Source of the DNA: Acestrorhynchus altus
Taxonomy: Eukaryota > Chordata > Actinopteri > Characiformes > Acestrorhynchidae
DNA length: 64,000 bases
Reading direction: 5' to 3'
Assembly: GCA_034509495.1 (NCBI GenBank)
Contig: CM067503.1
Location: forward strand, 1,613,437-1,677,436
Below, piece by piece: positions 33,840 to 44,799 of this stretch. A program made the position numbers and the translations under genes. The notes beneath the pieces were generated by a model. It was not told where the DNA came from. It saw only the letters and a program-made list of their open reading frames with translations, and searched no databases. Position 1 is the stretch's first letter. Each line of letters begins with the position of its first letter.

Positions 33840-34290
33840 AACAGCACAATGACTGCTTGTTCCAAGTCGGCGAACAGTGTGGCTCTTTCTCTGGCCTGCA
33901 GCCGCAGCCTTGCTTTGTCTGAGGCCGCGCTGGTTCCCAGCCGAGATATTCCAGAGCAGCACAACAGAGCTCTGTTTACGTCTGCCCGGCGTAGCGCTGC
34001 ACTGTTAAACAGGGTCGTTAACAATAGACAAGCCGGAACTCACTACACGCACTCTTCTGGGTCAGAATCTATCAAGTGGGACATCATGATTTACTGCTTT
34101 AATTTCGCATTATGGAAGCACCTCTGGCTTTCGACCAGCTGCATTTTAACATCATTTCAAAGCAGCAATTTTTGCAAATTGTCAAGTTCAAGGGCTTTTC
34201 AAAAGGCAAGCCACAAATCGCTCCACGCTGTGCCAGTCTCTCAACTCCTCCTGAATGAAAGGTTAAATCTATCGCTTTAGTCAGGCCTGC
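33840..34290. promoter_or_regulatory. Possible conserved non-coding element
   Basis: Repeat-free sequence with TTTAATTTCGCATTATGG, ATCATTTCAAAGCAGC and TTTTTGCAAATTGTCAAG, ending where the 21-bp minisatellite begins. The 143-codon frame (33849-34280) has no splice context and no recognisable domain. Confidence 0.3.
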
Positions 34291-34304
34291 AATTTTCTGA
34301 GGCT

Positions 34305-34750
34305 TATGAACACTATATGGATACTATGCAAACTATATGAACACTATATGAACACCGTGGACACTAAATGACCACTATATGAACACCATATGGACACTAT
34401 ATGAACACTATGGTCACTAAATAGATACTATATGAACACCATGGACACTATATGAACACTATGGTCACTAAATAGATACTATATGAACACTATGGACACT
34501 ATATGAACACCATGGACACTATATGAACACCATATGGACACTATGAACACTATGGTCACTAAATAGATACTATATGAACACTATGGACACTATATGAACA
34601 CCATGGACACTATATGAACACTATGGTCACTAAATAGATACTATATGAACACTATGGACACTATATGAACACCATGGACACTATATTAACACTATGGTCA
34701 CTAAATAGATACTATATGAACACTATGGACACTATATGAACACCATATGG
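34305..34750 (+). repeat. 21-bp-period minisatellite, CTATATGAACACTATGGACAC type
   Basis: About 21 units, with a higher-order pattern in which CTATATGAACACTATGGTCAC is followed by TAAATAGATACTATATGAAC. Unit length is 21 bp, like the unrelated-looking arrays at 12.4, 40.7, 47.5 and 51.2 kb. Confidence 0.9.
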
Positions 34751-34935
34751 ACACTTCTCTTGTTGGAGTAACTGTCTCTACTGTCCAAAGAATACTTTCT
34801 TGTAGATTCTGGAACATTGCTGTCAGGATCTGGTTGCGTTCAGTGACAAGAGTGTTAGTGAGGTCAGGATGTTGGATGATCCCCACCTAATCCCCAACTC
34901 CCCAACTCATCACAAAGTGTTGGAAGATGCTCCAT
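34751..34935 (-). mobile_element. Tc1-derived MITE fragment
   Basis: The antisense of TCCAGAATCTAGTAGAAAGT and the CAGGATGTTGGATGATCCCC / CAACTCATCACAAAGTG block of the local Tc1 MITE family. It directly follows the 21-bp array. Confidence 0.6.
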
Positions 34936-35170
34936 CATTCCATTCAGGCCTGAAAAGAGCCCAATAACTGAGCCCAAAGGCTTTTTGTTCCAACTCCAGA
35001 CAAGAACCGCTTGTAGAAGTAAACACTGGATAATTCGTAGTGGATACTGAACAAACTGTAGTAAACACTGCATAAGTAATAGTGGACACAGAATAATTCA
35101 TAGTAGATAATGAATAACCCATAATAAGCCTGGATAATTCACAGTTGATAATTAACAATCCATACTAAAT
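34936..35170. repeat. Degenerate repeat related to the 21-bp arrays
   Basis: From about 35015 variants of GTAGTGGATACTGAACAAAC and AATAATTCATAGTAGATAAT recur with a rough 21-24 bp spacing. They resemble the TACTGAATCATT family but are strongly decayed. Confidence 0.45.
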
Positions 35171-36477
35171 ACAAAAGCTGAAACTGATGGACTTTGACAG
35201 CTGTTTCATAACTTGTACATGAAAATCACTTCACTTCCAGGCAAGAAATGCTTCTAAAAGTCAGTGCAGGTCCTTCACGACCCATTTCTGAAAGAACTCT
35301 CCACAAGGAAATGCAGACCATGAACATATGGAGCAGAGTGGGATGCAAAAAGCTCACTCCTTCTTTGGGCCACAGTTGGGCCCAAAGCACATCACTCCTT
35401 TTAGCCAATCATTAACATCTTCTTTGTGACCCATTTTCCACACATCCAATGAGAACCACTGCACTGTACCACCTCTACTCAATCTATGAATCCCCCCTAT
35501 GAAGCCTGAAGTTACTACCACCTGAAACACACAAGGCGAGCTTTTGTGCACTATATGGACAAATGTTTTTGGACAGAAATTGTTCACTGTCCAGTGAAGA
35601 CTTTTTGGGGCATTGAAGATCTGGAAATAAAACATTGTGGCATTCGCTTTGCTCAACCAGAGCTGTTAGTGAACCGTTTGAATGAGGAAGGATATTACAG
35701 GAATTGCACAAACAGCTGGCGCAATATGGGAGAACAGTTTTGGGACAAATATCTCAACGCAAGCCAATGTTAATCCTCCTGTTTCACTGCTCCTGCCTGC
35801 CTACGCTCTTCAGGATGTGCTTCACATGCTTCACGTGGCTCCTGGAGCAAAGCCACAGAACCTCTGTTGGTTTTTATAAAGATCCTTGTATGTAATAGAG
35901 ATTTGAAGAACTTTATTGAATCAGGGTTCTTTGGGACTTTGAAGGTTCTTCAGACACTGTGGTCAATCAGCTGTGGTGGGAACTAGTTTAACCAATTGTT
36001 GATGTAGATGCAGGAACATTTACCCCTGGGGTCACCAACCCTGCTCCCGGAGGTTAAATTTCACCCACCTGGTGGAATCTGGTGGGTGGTTTAGGGTTGA
36101 ATCTGAAGCCTGCAAGAAAGTAGCTCTGCAGGAGAAGGGCTGGTGACCCCTGATTTAGACCAACAGTGGCAATTATGATATCGATACCAAATCATGGACA
36201 TTTTATGCAAGATTAAAATCTCAACTGGGAGCATATTTTAAATCACAAACAGAGACTGTCTGGAAAAAGAGGAAGTGGGACGTACTGAGAGGTATTGCTG
36301 GTGGCAGACAACGTTCTTTTGTTCAGTTCTGCAGTAAATATCCTTCAAATGTGGATAAATATATAGAACATTTTCAATTTCACTTTCATAATGTGGTGAT
36401 TTATGACTTTCCAAAAGCTGGAGTTCCAGCTTTTAACCGGAATTCACAGGATTCAGACTTTACTCATCATCCAAAAA
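35171..36477. other. Non-coding stretch, one Tc1-end-like fragment
   Basis: GCACTATATGGACAAATGTT at about 35548 resembles a Tc1 terminus. Otherwise single-copy with no supported feature. Confidence 0.4.
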
Positions 36478-37090
36478 GTGTCTCAGTACGGCGTCGGGTT
36501 TAACACAACATGCCAGACATCTCTGCATGGAGGTGTAGAGGTTCCTAATGGTGTCCTGTGATGATCCATCCCAAGCTGCTTGAATGTTCTCACTCGGTTC
36601 TGCAGATGGTGTGGTAGGGGTGGAGTGTTGATAGAGCGTCCAATAGCATCCCACACATTTTCAATCAGGGACAGGTCTGGAGATGAGACCGACCACGGCG
36701 TAGTATCAGTGTCTTCAAGGCGAGATCTTGAGATGGCAGCAGAATGTGGACGAGCGCGTGTGTGTTCAGAGATGGTAGAACCACTGGTTGCAGAACCTCA
36801 TTAACATAACGTTCATCTGTTAAAGTGTCTGTAATGAAAACCAAAGGTGATCTCGCATAGTATGAAACTGCACCCACACCATAACACCAGACCTTCTGGA
36901 CGTGTGACCTGTGACAACAAAACGTTGATCTTGGTGCTGACCACGGTACCTCCACACATGGATTCGTTGGATGTCTGCACAAAGACAAAAGTGGGACTCA
37001 TCCTTGAAGGTGGCCACTGCCAATCTGAGTGACTCCATGATGGCCTGGCACCAACCAACACCAGTGCAGTTCGTTGATTCCTTTTGGGTG
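36478..37090 (-). pseudogene. Tc1-like transposase relic 1 of 2 (tandem-like pair)
   Basis: The minus strand, read from about 37090 down, encodes degraded DESHFCLCADIQRIHVWR then GQHQDQRFVV, and further on VNEVLQPVVLPSLNTH. These correspond to the central DDE region of a Tc1-like transposase. The GALFQQD-type segment has been lost by a short deletion near 36750. Frameshifts and stops make it inactive. Confidence 0.75.
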
Positions 37091-37577
37091 CATTTGGTTG
37101 GGACAGTCCTTTACCAGAAGCCCATATTCATGCAGTAGCTGAGTAAGATGTTCTTCAGGATGAAAGAAATAACTGAACTATAAAGAGAACAAAGATTATT
37201 TTAACATAAATGAGCAGAAGATCATGATTATGATTCTTTCAAATACAACACAATTCCTTACCTTTTATCTCTACGCTTCATTGTGCACCAATTAACACCT
37301 CCTCCAAAGAGTGCATATGGAGTGCTGCGGGGAACCATCACTTGCGTGTTTGCTTACAGCTCCGACACACTTCCCACGAGGGAGGCGAGAGCAGTGAATG
37401 TTTATGTGGAGAGAAAGGGCACAGGCACAACTCTGCCTTTCTCGAAAATCTTCTGTGACTCACAGTTGGCAGCGTGTCGGCTCAGCCCTGTTGTCTCCAG
37501 TCGGTCAGTGACCACAAGGCTTTTGTTGACTGATCAGCAAAACTAAAGAAGTTTGCTTCTTTAGCTTCAAACTGGAC
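37091..37577. other. Non-coding stretch, nothing recognised
   Basis: Single-copy sequence with no supported feature. Confidence 0.4.
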
Positions 37578-37890
37578 CTACAGGGTGTCCAACTGTCTAC
37601 TATAATTTTCCCCCGGTGCTGACACAAATGTGCAAAAGCACAGACAGCTTGTCTAGAATAGAACTCTCTGGAGCAAATAAACAAACATGAACCTGTTGGA
37701 CTAGAGGGGTATAAACCCCTCCCCCGGCATTGAGCTGTGGAGCAGTGGAACTGGATTCTCTGGAATAATGGAGCTCCACCCAGTACTTTTGGATCAGCTA
37801 GGGAATTGGGGATGAGGTGGGGTGGTGATCATCCAACATTCTGACCTCACTCAGTAATTCTCCTGCCTCTGAATGCAACCAAATCCATAT
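37578..37890. mobile_element. Tc1-derived MITE, internal part
   Basis: Shares GTGCAAAAGCACAGACAGCT, AGAACTCTCTGGAGCAAAT, CCCCCGGCATTGAGCTGTGG and GGATGAGGTGGGGTGGTGAT with the copy at 31105-31592. The left terminus is degenerate and the right end is cut off after CTGAATGCAACCAAATCC. Confidence 0.75.
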
Positions 37891-37899
37891 ATGCAATAG

Positions 37900-38245
37900 T
37901 GGTGTGTTGGTGGTGGTGTGTTAGTGTGTGTTGCTCTGGTACGAGTGGATCAGACGCAGCAGTGCTGCTGGAGTGTTTAAACACCGCGTCCACTCCCTGT
38001 CCACTCTATAAGACACTCCATCCGAGTGTCTCCACCTTGTAGATGTAAAGTCAGAGACAGAAGCTCATCTGTTTCTACACACTTTGTGTTGGTCGTCCTC
38101 TAGTCCTTCATCAGTGCTCACAGGACGCTGCCCACAGGACGCTGTCGGCTGGACATTTCTGCTTGGTGGACTGTTCTCGGTCCAGCAGTGACACTGAGGG
38201 GTTTAAACACTCCAGCAGCACTGCTGCATCTGATCCATTTCCACA
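37900..38245. mobile_element. Palindromic MITE copy
   Basis: GGTGGTGTGTTAGTGTGTGT, GATCAGACGCAGCAGTGCTG and GGAGTGTTTAAACACCGCGT are followed by the complementary set GTTTAAACACTCCAGCAGCA at about 38201. The middle AGGACGCTGCCCACAGGACG is the counterpart of the triplicated segment at 59.7 kb. Confidence 0.85.
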
Positions 38246-38559
38246 ACAGAATCCATGTTTGTTGTTTTGAGAACTCGTGGTACGTTACTAAAGGTAAATG
38301 TGGGACAAAATTCAGACATACCAGTCCCAACCCCAGTAAAGCCTTAATTCTGTCCTTAATAGTTTCCACAATATCAACTGTATGTAATAATGTCATATAC
38401 ATTACACACATTATAAGTATTGCCAATACAATAGGACTCTCTGGAGCAGCCATACCCTGTGTGGGAAACTTCAACCGAATCTCAGAAGAAAGTGTGGGAT
38501 TGCAGTGCTACTGGGAAGGATTGTTCTACACCTACAGAAATGGTGTCTCTCACTATGGC
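38246..38559. other. Non-coding stretch with a small Tc1 MITE piece
   Basis: ATAGGACTCTCTGGAGCAGC at 38430-38450 matches the Tc1 MITE interior. The rest shows nothing. Confidence 0.4.
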
Positions 38560-39165
38560 ATCGGGTTTAACACAACATGCCAGACGTTCCAGAGGTTCCT
38601 AATGGTGTCCTGTGATGATCCATCCCATGCAGCTTGAATGTTCTCACTCAGTTCTGCAGATGGTGTGGTAGGGGTGGAGTGTTGACAGAGTGTCCAATTG
38701 CATCCCACATTTTCAATCAGGGACAGGTCTGGAGATGAGACTGACCACGGCATGGTATCTGTGTCTTCAAGACGAGATCTTGAGACGGCAGCAGTGTGTG
38801 GACGAGCGTCGTCCTGTTGGAACAGAGCACCGGAGTGTGTGTTCAGAAAAGGTAGAACCATTATTTGCAGAACCTCATTAACGTAAAATTAGGTCATGAA
38901 GACCAAAGATGATCTGGCATTGTATGAAACTGCACCCAAACCATGACACCAGACCTTCTGGATGTGTGACAACAAACCGTTGATGTTGGTGCTGACCACA
39001 GTGCCTCCACACACAGATTTGTTGATCGTCTCCATCAAGACAAAAGCAGGACTCGTCACTGAAGACAGCCTGGCATGACACCAATGAGGTTGGTTGATTC
39101 CTTCTGGGTTTGACTATTTTTGGACCATGTGCAGGACACCCACTCATTCGTTGTGCCAGCACCCC
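38560..39165 (-). pseudogene. Tc1-like transposase relic 2 of 2
   Basis: Minus-strand segments: VFSDESCFCLDGDDQQICVW and GQHQHQRFVV at 39100-38960, then across a frameshift VLPFLNTHSGALFQQDDARP, with HTAAVSR, MPWSVSSPDLSLIENV and the C-terminal QAAWDGSSQDTIRNL. FQQDDARPHTA and SPDLSLIENV are the Tc1/mariner catalytic-core signatures. It is the same subfamily and orientation as 36478-37090, with extensive matching text such as GTTGAATGTTCTCACT-like stretches. Inactive. Confidence 0.85.
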
Positions 39166-40108
39166 ACCTCATCTCAAAAGTGCTGGATGAAGATCCATCA
39201 TTCCAATGGTTCCTATTCTAGATTCTCAGTGTTCTGTTAAAGGATCCTTTATATTTACCCATTTAACCCACTCATTACTGAGCAGTAACCAGTAGAGACT
39301 CGGTTCAGCAGTATTGCTCCATCTCTACAGGGATCAGGGTCAGGAGTGGAGATGATGACATTCAGCACAGCACAATGGAAACCCAACCACAGCCTCACCC
39401 ACTGATAACATCTACATCTCACGCCATGACACACACCATACAAATGACTCAGTGACTTTACAAAACCAGCCTCGGCCAGAGCTCGAAACCTCCTCCATCG
39501 TACAGCAGAAACAGGCCTCGGCGAGACCAGACCGTGACCAGTGCTGACAGTCAACCGAACCACCAGTTAGACTGGTCTAATCTTCATACTGGTGCAGCCC
39601 AGCTCTTTGTTCAGTTTAATCAGCTCTGACAGCTTTGACCTGAGTACTCCTTCAATGCTGACCTTCTTAGAGGCCTACCCTTCATGAGCAGGAGCAGTGT
39701 TTAAAGGTGGTCATTTGGCGCCCTCTGCTGGTGTGAGGGTTGCAGCTTCATTGAATGGAAACCTCTAAGTTTCTCTGACACTGAAACTTTTAAATCTCAT
39801 TCAGTGTCATTTATATCAATATGTTTAGAATTGGGTTGTGTTTTGGTGTTTAATGGGGCGGTAAAAAAATTAAAAGCCCCAAGATGTTTTTAACCCATTA
39901 ACCCAGTTTATTTACCCTAAAAGTGGCCTCACTCTTGTACATAATCTACAGTCAAATATTAATGATATGATTTCTGAGTGATAATAAGTTATTATCAATA
40001 AACAAACTGAGGAATAAACCATCTGTAACTGTACACAGCAACAGCCAACATGGACATTACATTTAATTCTTTAAAAACAACATTAAAATGGTGTGTTTTT
40101 AATTTTTG

Positions 40109-40116
<8 letters not shown>
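39166..40116. other. Non-coding stretch, nothing firm
   Basis: 39170-39220 still resembles the Tc1 MITE (CCAGCACCCCACCTCATCTC). The 102-codon minus frame at 39255-39563 has no splice context. Confidence 0.4.

Positions 40117-40151
<35 letters not shown>
40117..40151. repeat. (TTTA)n microsatellite
   Basis: Nine or so TTTA units in an AT-rich setting. Confidence 0.95.
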
Positions 40152-40152
<1 letters not shown>

Positions 40153-40671
40153 ATACTAGCAGGTGAGAAAAACAGCCCATACATTCTTCAGTTCAGTGAC
40201 TTAAGCAGGCCTGGACTGTAGGCCAACTTTAATAACCTGTCTAAATTAACCAATAACCTGAAATATGCTGCTCAGTATAATAACCTCATGTTTGATTGAT
40301 GATCAGAGTATAAAGTGATGCATCAGTGAAATAATGTACTTTAAATTCCACACGGGTTTCTGAAGTTTTCCTCTTTATTTTATTTTTATTCTGATTTTAA
40401 TCTTCTGATTTTCATAATAATGGGAAAATTTCACATCCTCTACAGAAACAATTCTGCTCATATTTAAATGTACTACATATATCAAATTGAAAAAATAAAT
40501 CTGTATTTTTCTGATGTTAAATTCAGTAAACTAACAGATACTGTGTCTAAAATGTACAGCTGTGTTTACTTTCTGTAGAGGATTTGTTCACTAAGGTAAA
40601 CGTCTAAATCTGATTTCCTCACCACTTCTTAGACTGAACACATCAATGTGAACTATATCCAACATCGTAAT
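40152..40671. other. AT-rich non-coding stretch
   Basis: No supported feature. Confidence 0.4.
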
Positions 40672-41163
40672 GTAATGAGATAGTATCTAAACATAGTGAG
40701 ATAGTATCTAAACATAGTGAGATAGTATATAAACATAATGAGATATTATATAAACATAACGAGATAGTATATAAACATAACAAGATAGTATCTAAACATA
40801 GTGAGATAGTATCTAAACATAACGAGATAGTATCTAAACATAGTGAGATAGTATCTAAACATAACGAGATAGTATCTAAACATAACGAGATAGTATCTAA
40901 ACATAGTAAGATAGTATCTAAACATAACAAGATAGTATCTAAACATAACGAGATAGTATCTAAACATAGTGAGATAGTATCTAAACATAACGAGATAGTA
41001 TCTAAACATAACGAGATAGTATCTAAACATAGTGAGATAGTATCTAAACATAACGAGATAGTATCTAAACATAACGAGATAGTATCTAAACATAGTGAGA
41101 CATTATCTAAACATAAGAAGTTATTATCTAAACATAGTGAGATAGTATCTAAACATAAGGACA
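40672..41163 (-). repeat. 21-bp minisatellite, AACGAGATAGTATCTAAACAT type, about 23 units
   Basis: A clean array with unit 21 bp and a few alternating variants (AACGAGA, AGTGAGA, AACAAGA). Because 21 is a multiple of three and the unit lacks stops in two minus frames, 173- and 115-codon frames appear, repeating CLDTISL and MFRYYLV. They have no upstream coding context and are artefacts. Confidence 0.95.
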
Positions 41164-41300
41164 TAAAAAAACAAACTTATGGGAAATGTGAAAAAAGTGC
41201 CCAAAACAGTGACTTATTATTTAAACATCATGAGGTTGGTGCTGGAATGCAGTAATGGGCTTCTGTATACCAGAACCCCACAGGGGTAAGTGTATTAGAG

Positions 41301-41305
<5 letters not shown>
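41164..41305. other. Non-coding spacer
   Basis: Nothing recognised. Confidence 0.4.
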
Positions 41306-41365
<60 letters not shown>

Positions 41366-41594
41366 GAACATACAGTTTGACTGATGCCAACGGGTGGGTC
41401 ATAGACTTCCATTACCTGTTACCTACATTAGCCTCATAACTCTGAAACAAAACTGAAGAAGAGCCCATTTCAGACCCCAAACCTGCTGTCTTTTGTGAGG
41501 CCTTAACTGCAGTGAAATGAGACAACCGAAGATAATCACACCTTAGATCATTAGGCCTTTTCTGCTCCACTAGATGGCAGGTGGAGCTCAGAGA

Positions 41595-41660
<66 letters not shown>

Positions 41661-41822
41661 CCACTGAACCCCTCCTGAGTGTTTGTGTCTAATTATGTCT
41701 GTGGTCCTCAGAGAGAAGTGAGAGAGAGAGAGAGTCTGACACCTGTCTGTTCCCTTAATACACACACACACACACACACACTCTCTCTCTCTCTCTCTCT
41801 CTGAACTTTCTTCTCTCTCTCT
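41306..41822. repeat. Cluster of (GT)n, (GT)n and (CA)n/(CT)n microsatellites
   Basis: GT runs at 41306-41363 and 41598-41657, a short GA run at 41720-41735, CA at 41760-41781 and CT at 41781-41822. The GT and CA runs are inverted relative to each other. Confidence 0.95.
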
Positions 41823-42294
41823 GCTCTAAGCACATGTGCAACATTTGCAAAACCAACCCCACGCTTCACAGACTAACCTTTCTCCCCCTGCCCCAATGCC
41901 CCCCCCTCCCCCACTACCTGTTTTCATCACCTCAACTCTGCCAGCCACCTCTGTGTCTTCTCAGGCCCACCAGGATCTCAGCTATTTTCATGTTAAATAT
42001 GTTAAAGCATCATTATATTGCACTCAGTTCTTAAAACAGCATCTCTGGAATCACGCTGATGCTCCGCCGGCTGTAAAAGGGGTCTGTATCATGCCCACTC
42101 TGGGCAGACGCTCTGCACTATGGTGCTTTGATGGAGCTGCAAGAGAACCTCTAGTACCATCCTGTAATATTACTCTACTCTAGGTGTCCATAAATGCATG
42201 TGTACAGCTCTCCATGAGGGGGCTCTCAAACTGTGATTTGTATTTCCAGCAGTGGAGTAAAAGTGAGTTTCACTTCGCACCTGTAGGGGGCGCC
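41823..42294. other. Non-coding stretch, nothing recognised
   Basis: 42184-42280 resembles text near 20740-20790 (CTGTGATTTGTATTTCCAGCA and TGCATGTGTACAGCTC are similar), suggesting a short low-copy repeat. No coding signal. Confidence 0.35.
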
Positions 42295-42665
42295 CATCTC
42301 AAGACCAGCTGGTCTATGATGGTCAAGGTAGTTGAAAAGTTGGTTGTCCAGGCAAAAACATACCCTGTTACCAGCTCTTGACCAGCATGTGGAATTGGCC
42401 ATGGTGGTCCTTTCTGATCAACTAGTTTGGTCATGCTTGTCCTCTCTGGTAAATGCTGGTCACACTGATCAACCAGTGTGGCATGCTGGTCGTTTCTGGT
42501 CAAACAGCTTGGTCAAGCAGGTCAGTGCTTGTCAACCACTTGGTCATACTGGTTGTTTAGTTCACCTTGCTTTTAGACCAGCTAAACCATTAAACTCATA
42601 ATACATACCATACCCTGGTCCAGTTTTAAGCTGGTCACCCAGTTCCACCAGTTTGAGCTGGTCAG
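42295..42665. repeat. Degenerate GACCAGC/GCTGGTC repeat
   Basis: Irregular repetition of CTGGTC, GGTCAA, GACCAGC and TGGTCATGCTGGTC-like words in both orientations over about 370 bp. It is a common kind of degenerate short-word satellite in fish genomes, and no fixed unit can be defined. Confidence 0.6.
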
Positions 42666-42993
42666 CCTGTTTTTATTTTCAGCAGAAAATAAACGGAAAC
42701 AAATGTGCACAAACACACTTGTTCTGTTTTAGGCACATAACAGCATAATTTAATAGAGTTTGTCTTACCATTTAAAGAGCTTCTGGTCAGGAAAAGTCCA
42801 GATCACATTAAAGCAGACGTAATTAAACAGGACGTCGGTAGAAAGTCGGTAAAGTCGACTCGAGCTGATGAGCTTGATTGAAGAAGTGTGCTTTATTGAG
42901 TGCTGATATTTTTGAACTGAAGTGTTTGGAACTTATTTCAGACTTTTTCAGAGGAAAAATCAAACAACATCATTTCTATAAAACAGGAGATAC
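42666..42993. other. Non-coding stretch, nothing recognised
   Basis: No supported feature. Confidence 0.4.
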
Positions 42994-43255
42994 AATCCAT
43001 CCATCCATCCATCCATCCATCTTCCACCGCTTATCCGGGGCCGGGTCGCGGGGGCAGCAGTCTAAGCAGGGATGCCCAGACTTCCCTCTCCCCCGACACC
43101 TCAGCCAGCTCCCCAGGAGGGACCCCGAGGCGTTCTCAGGCCAGCCGAGAGACATAGTCCCTCCAGCGTGTCCTGGGTCTACCCCGCGGTCTCCTCCCGG
43201 TGGGACGTGCCTGGAACACCCCCCCCGGGGAGACGCCCAGGAGATACAAGGCTAA
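42994..43255 (-). mobile_element. Non-LTR retrotransposon 3' end, minus orientation, with (CCAT)n tail
   Basis: On the minus strand the fragment encodes the end of a reverse-transcriptase ORF (RRPRGRPRTRWRDYVSRLA-like, then a PPRPGP ending). The 3' tail appears on the plus strand as (CCAT)n at 42996-43021 followed by CTTCCACCGCTTATCCGGGG. It is a common teleost LINE tail, truncated at the 5' side by about 43255. Confidence 0.7.
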
Positions 43256-43411
43256 CAATAACTGGACTTGCGGTGTAGAGATCGACAGGACATCCCAAAA
43301 TAATGATCTGCAAAGTGGAACATATTAATTAAAAACACAATTAAAAACTCGATGAGAAACAAGTATTTTCAAGCGTTCGGAGAAAGTAAAAAGGTGGCAG
43401 TTTGTACCTTC
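43256..43411. other. Non-coding spacer
   Basis: Nothing recognised. Confidence 0.4.
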
Positions 43412-43533
43412 GGGAAGCCGTGGCCTGATGGTTAGGGAACCAGTCTTGTGACTGGAAGGTTGCCGTTTGATTCCCTGATCTGGCAGGACTTAATGAAGCG
43501 TCCTGGAGCAAAGCACTTCCCTCCCTGTGGACA
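43412..43533 (+). mobile_element. tRNA-derived SINE, head and partial body
   Basis: A good tRNA-like head: A-box-like GTGGCCTGATGG at 43428-43439 and B-box-like region GGTTGCCGTTTGATTCCC at 43459-43476, then TGGCAGGACTTAATGAAGCG and GCAAAGCACTT. The body stops where the 52-bp-VNTR element begins, so one probably inserted into the other. Confidence 0.75.
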
Positions 43534-43708
43534 GAGAGAGGGGGCGGGGCTGATGCTCAACCTGCATACAGACTCTGACTGATCAGAGAGAGGGGGCGGG
43601 GCTGATGATCAACCTGCATACAGACTCTGACTGATCAGAGAGAGGGGGCGGGGCTGATGATCAACCTGCATACAGACTCTGTCTGATCAGAGAGAGGGGG
43701 CGGGGTTC
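43534..43708 (-). mobile_element. 52-bp-VNTR dispersed element, copy D (4 GC boxes)
   Basis: Minus-orientation units of GAGAGAGGGGGCGGGGCTGA, then TGATCAACCTGCATACAGAC (plus-strand view), with four GC boxes at exact 52-bp spacing. Both conserved flanks are missing, so this copy is little more than the array. Confidence 0.8.
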
Positions 43709-44091
43709 GTTCTGTAGTTATTAAACCCAGTGGAGGCTATTGTACAGCTGCTTTGGTCAGCAGATCACAGTGGAGAACCGCAGGGCTCTGTTACAGCACC
43801 AATGAAGTTTGTGTGAGTTCAGGGTTTAAAGGGTTTAACAGGTTAATAAGGTCAGTTCCTGCTGTTTCACTAAATCTTACATACATTACATTTCAAACCT
43901 GGTGTTTGTTTGAAATGTTACTGTAACGTTTCCTGCTCCGAACTAAAGAAACAGAGCTTAACATACCAGAGATGTTTGACTGAGTCTGAGGAACCAATCA
44001 TGTGTCTTTAAGAACCCGTTTGGTGAGGCTTTTTTTAGCCTGTACTGTACTGGCTGTACTGGCTGTCACTTTGTGTTGATTTGTCACAGAC
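43709..44091. other. Non-coding stretch, nothing recognised
   Basis: No supported feature. Confidence 0.4.
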
Positions 44092-44300
44092 AGTATATGG
44101 ACAAAAGTATTGGGACACCCCTTCATTCACTGTTTCTTCTGAAACCAAGGGCATTAAAAAGAGCTGATCCTGCTTTTAACTGTCTCTACTTTCTGCAGCA
44201 TTGCTGTGAGGATTTGATTGTATTCATCCCAACTCATCCCAACAGTGCCATCGTCCCAGAGAACACAGTTCCACTTCTCCGCAGCTCAGTGCTGGGGGCT
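44092..44300 (+). mobile_element. Tc1-derived MITE, left terminal part
   Basis: Starts AGTATATGGACAAAAGTATT plus GGGACACCCCTTCATTCACT, a well-preserved Tc1 terminus. It continues with TTTCTTCTGAAACCAAGGGC and TTGCTGTGAGGATTTGATTG. The 215-codon frame over 44073-44720 runs from this element into a CA repeat and is not a gene. Confidence 0.75.
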
Positions 44301-44640
44301 TCATGCCCCTCTCACCTAGTGTTTCTCAACCCAGCCCTTCAGCCCTGCACACACTTCAACACACTTCCTGCTACGCTGAACGGGCTTATTGATGAGCTGA
44401 CTAGTTCCGTGAGCAGGGAAAGCACTGAGTGTGCAGGGCAGGGAGCACCGAATTCACTTTCCATCTTCTGTTTCTCCTTTTCTTTGCTTCGTCGAAGTTT
44501 TCCTGAGACCCCTGACCTTCCGTTTCATTCACTGTGGCACCAGAAGACACGTTGTGATCGATGGCAGGGCAGTGGCTGTCCGCCTTTGGGCACACGTGGC
44601 TGCTGCGTCAATGTGCTATTGTTTATCCCGAGCTGCAGGG

Positions 44641-44641
<1 letters not shown>

Positions 44642-44704
<63 letters not shown>

Positions 44705-44778
44705 GACACACACACGCTGACACACACACACAGGAAGGGAACAGGCATGATGTTGATGAAAAAAAAAAAAAAAAAAGT
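44642..44778. repeat. (CA)n microsatellite and A-run
   Basis: CA run at 44642-44733 with CGCACAGACA interruptions, followed by a run of about 18 A at 44760-44777. Confidence 0.95.
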
Positions 44779-44799
44779 AAATAAGTAAATAAATAAATA

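Noticed and set aside
38188..38637. 149-codon plus frame
   Set aside because: It starts in the palindromic MITE and ends in the antisense of a Tc1 transposase relic.
40643..41164. 173- and 115-codon repetitive minus-strand frames
   Set aside because: They are produced entirely by a 21-bp tandem unit without stop codons and have no splice or coding context.
43428..43476. Functional tRNA gene
   Set aside because: A- and B-box-like sequences are present but no cloverleaf with proper acceptor stem can be drawn; the downstream SINE body shows it is a retroposon head.
44073..44720. 215-codon plus frame
   Set aside because: It joins a Tc1 MITE terminus, single-copy sequence and a (CA)n repeat (poly-His/Thr), so it is a chance read-through.
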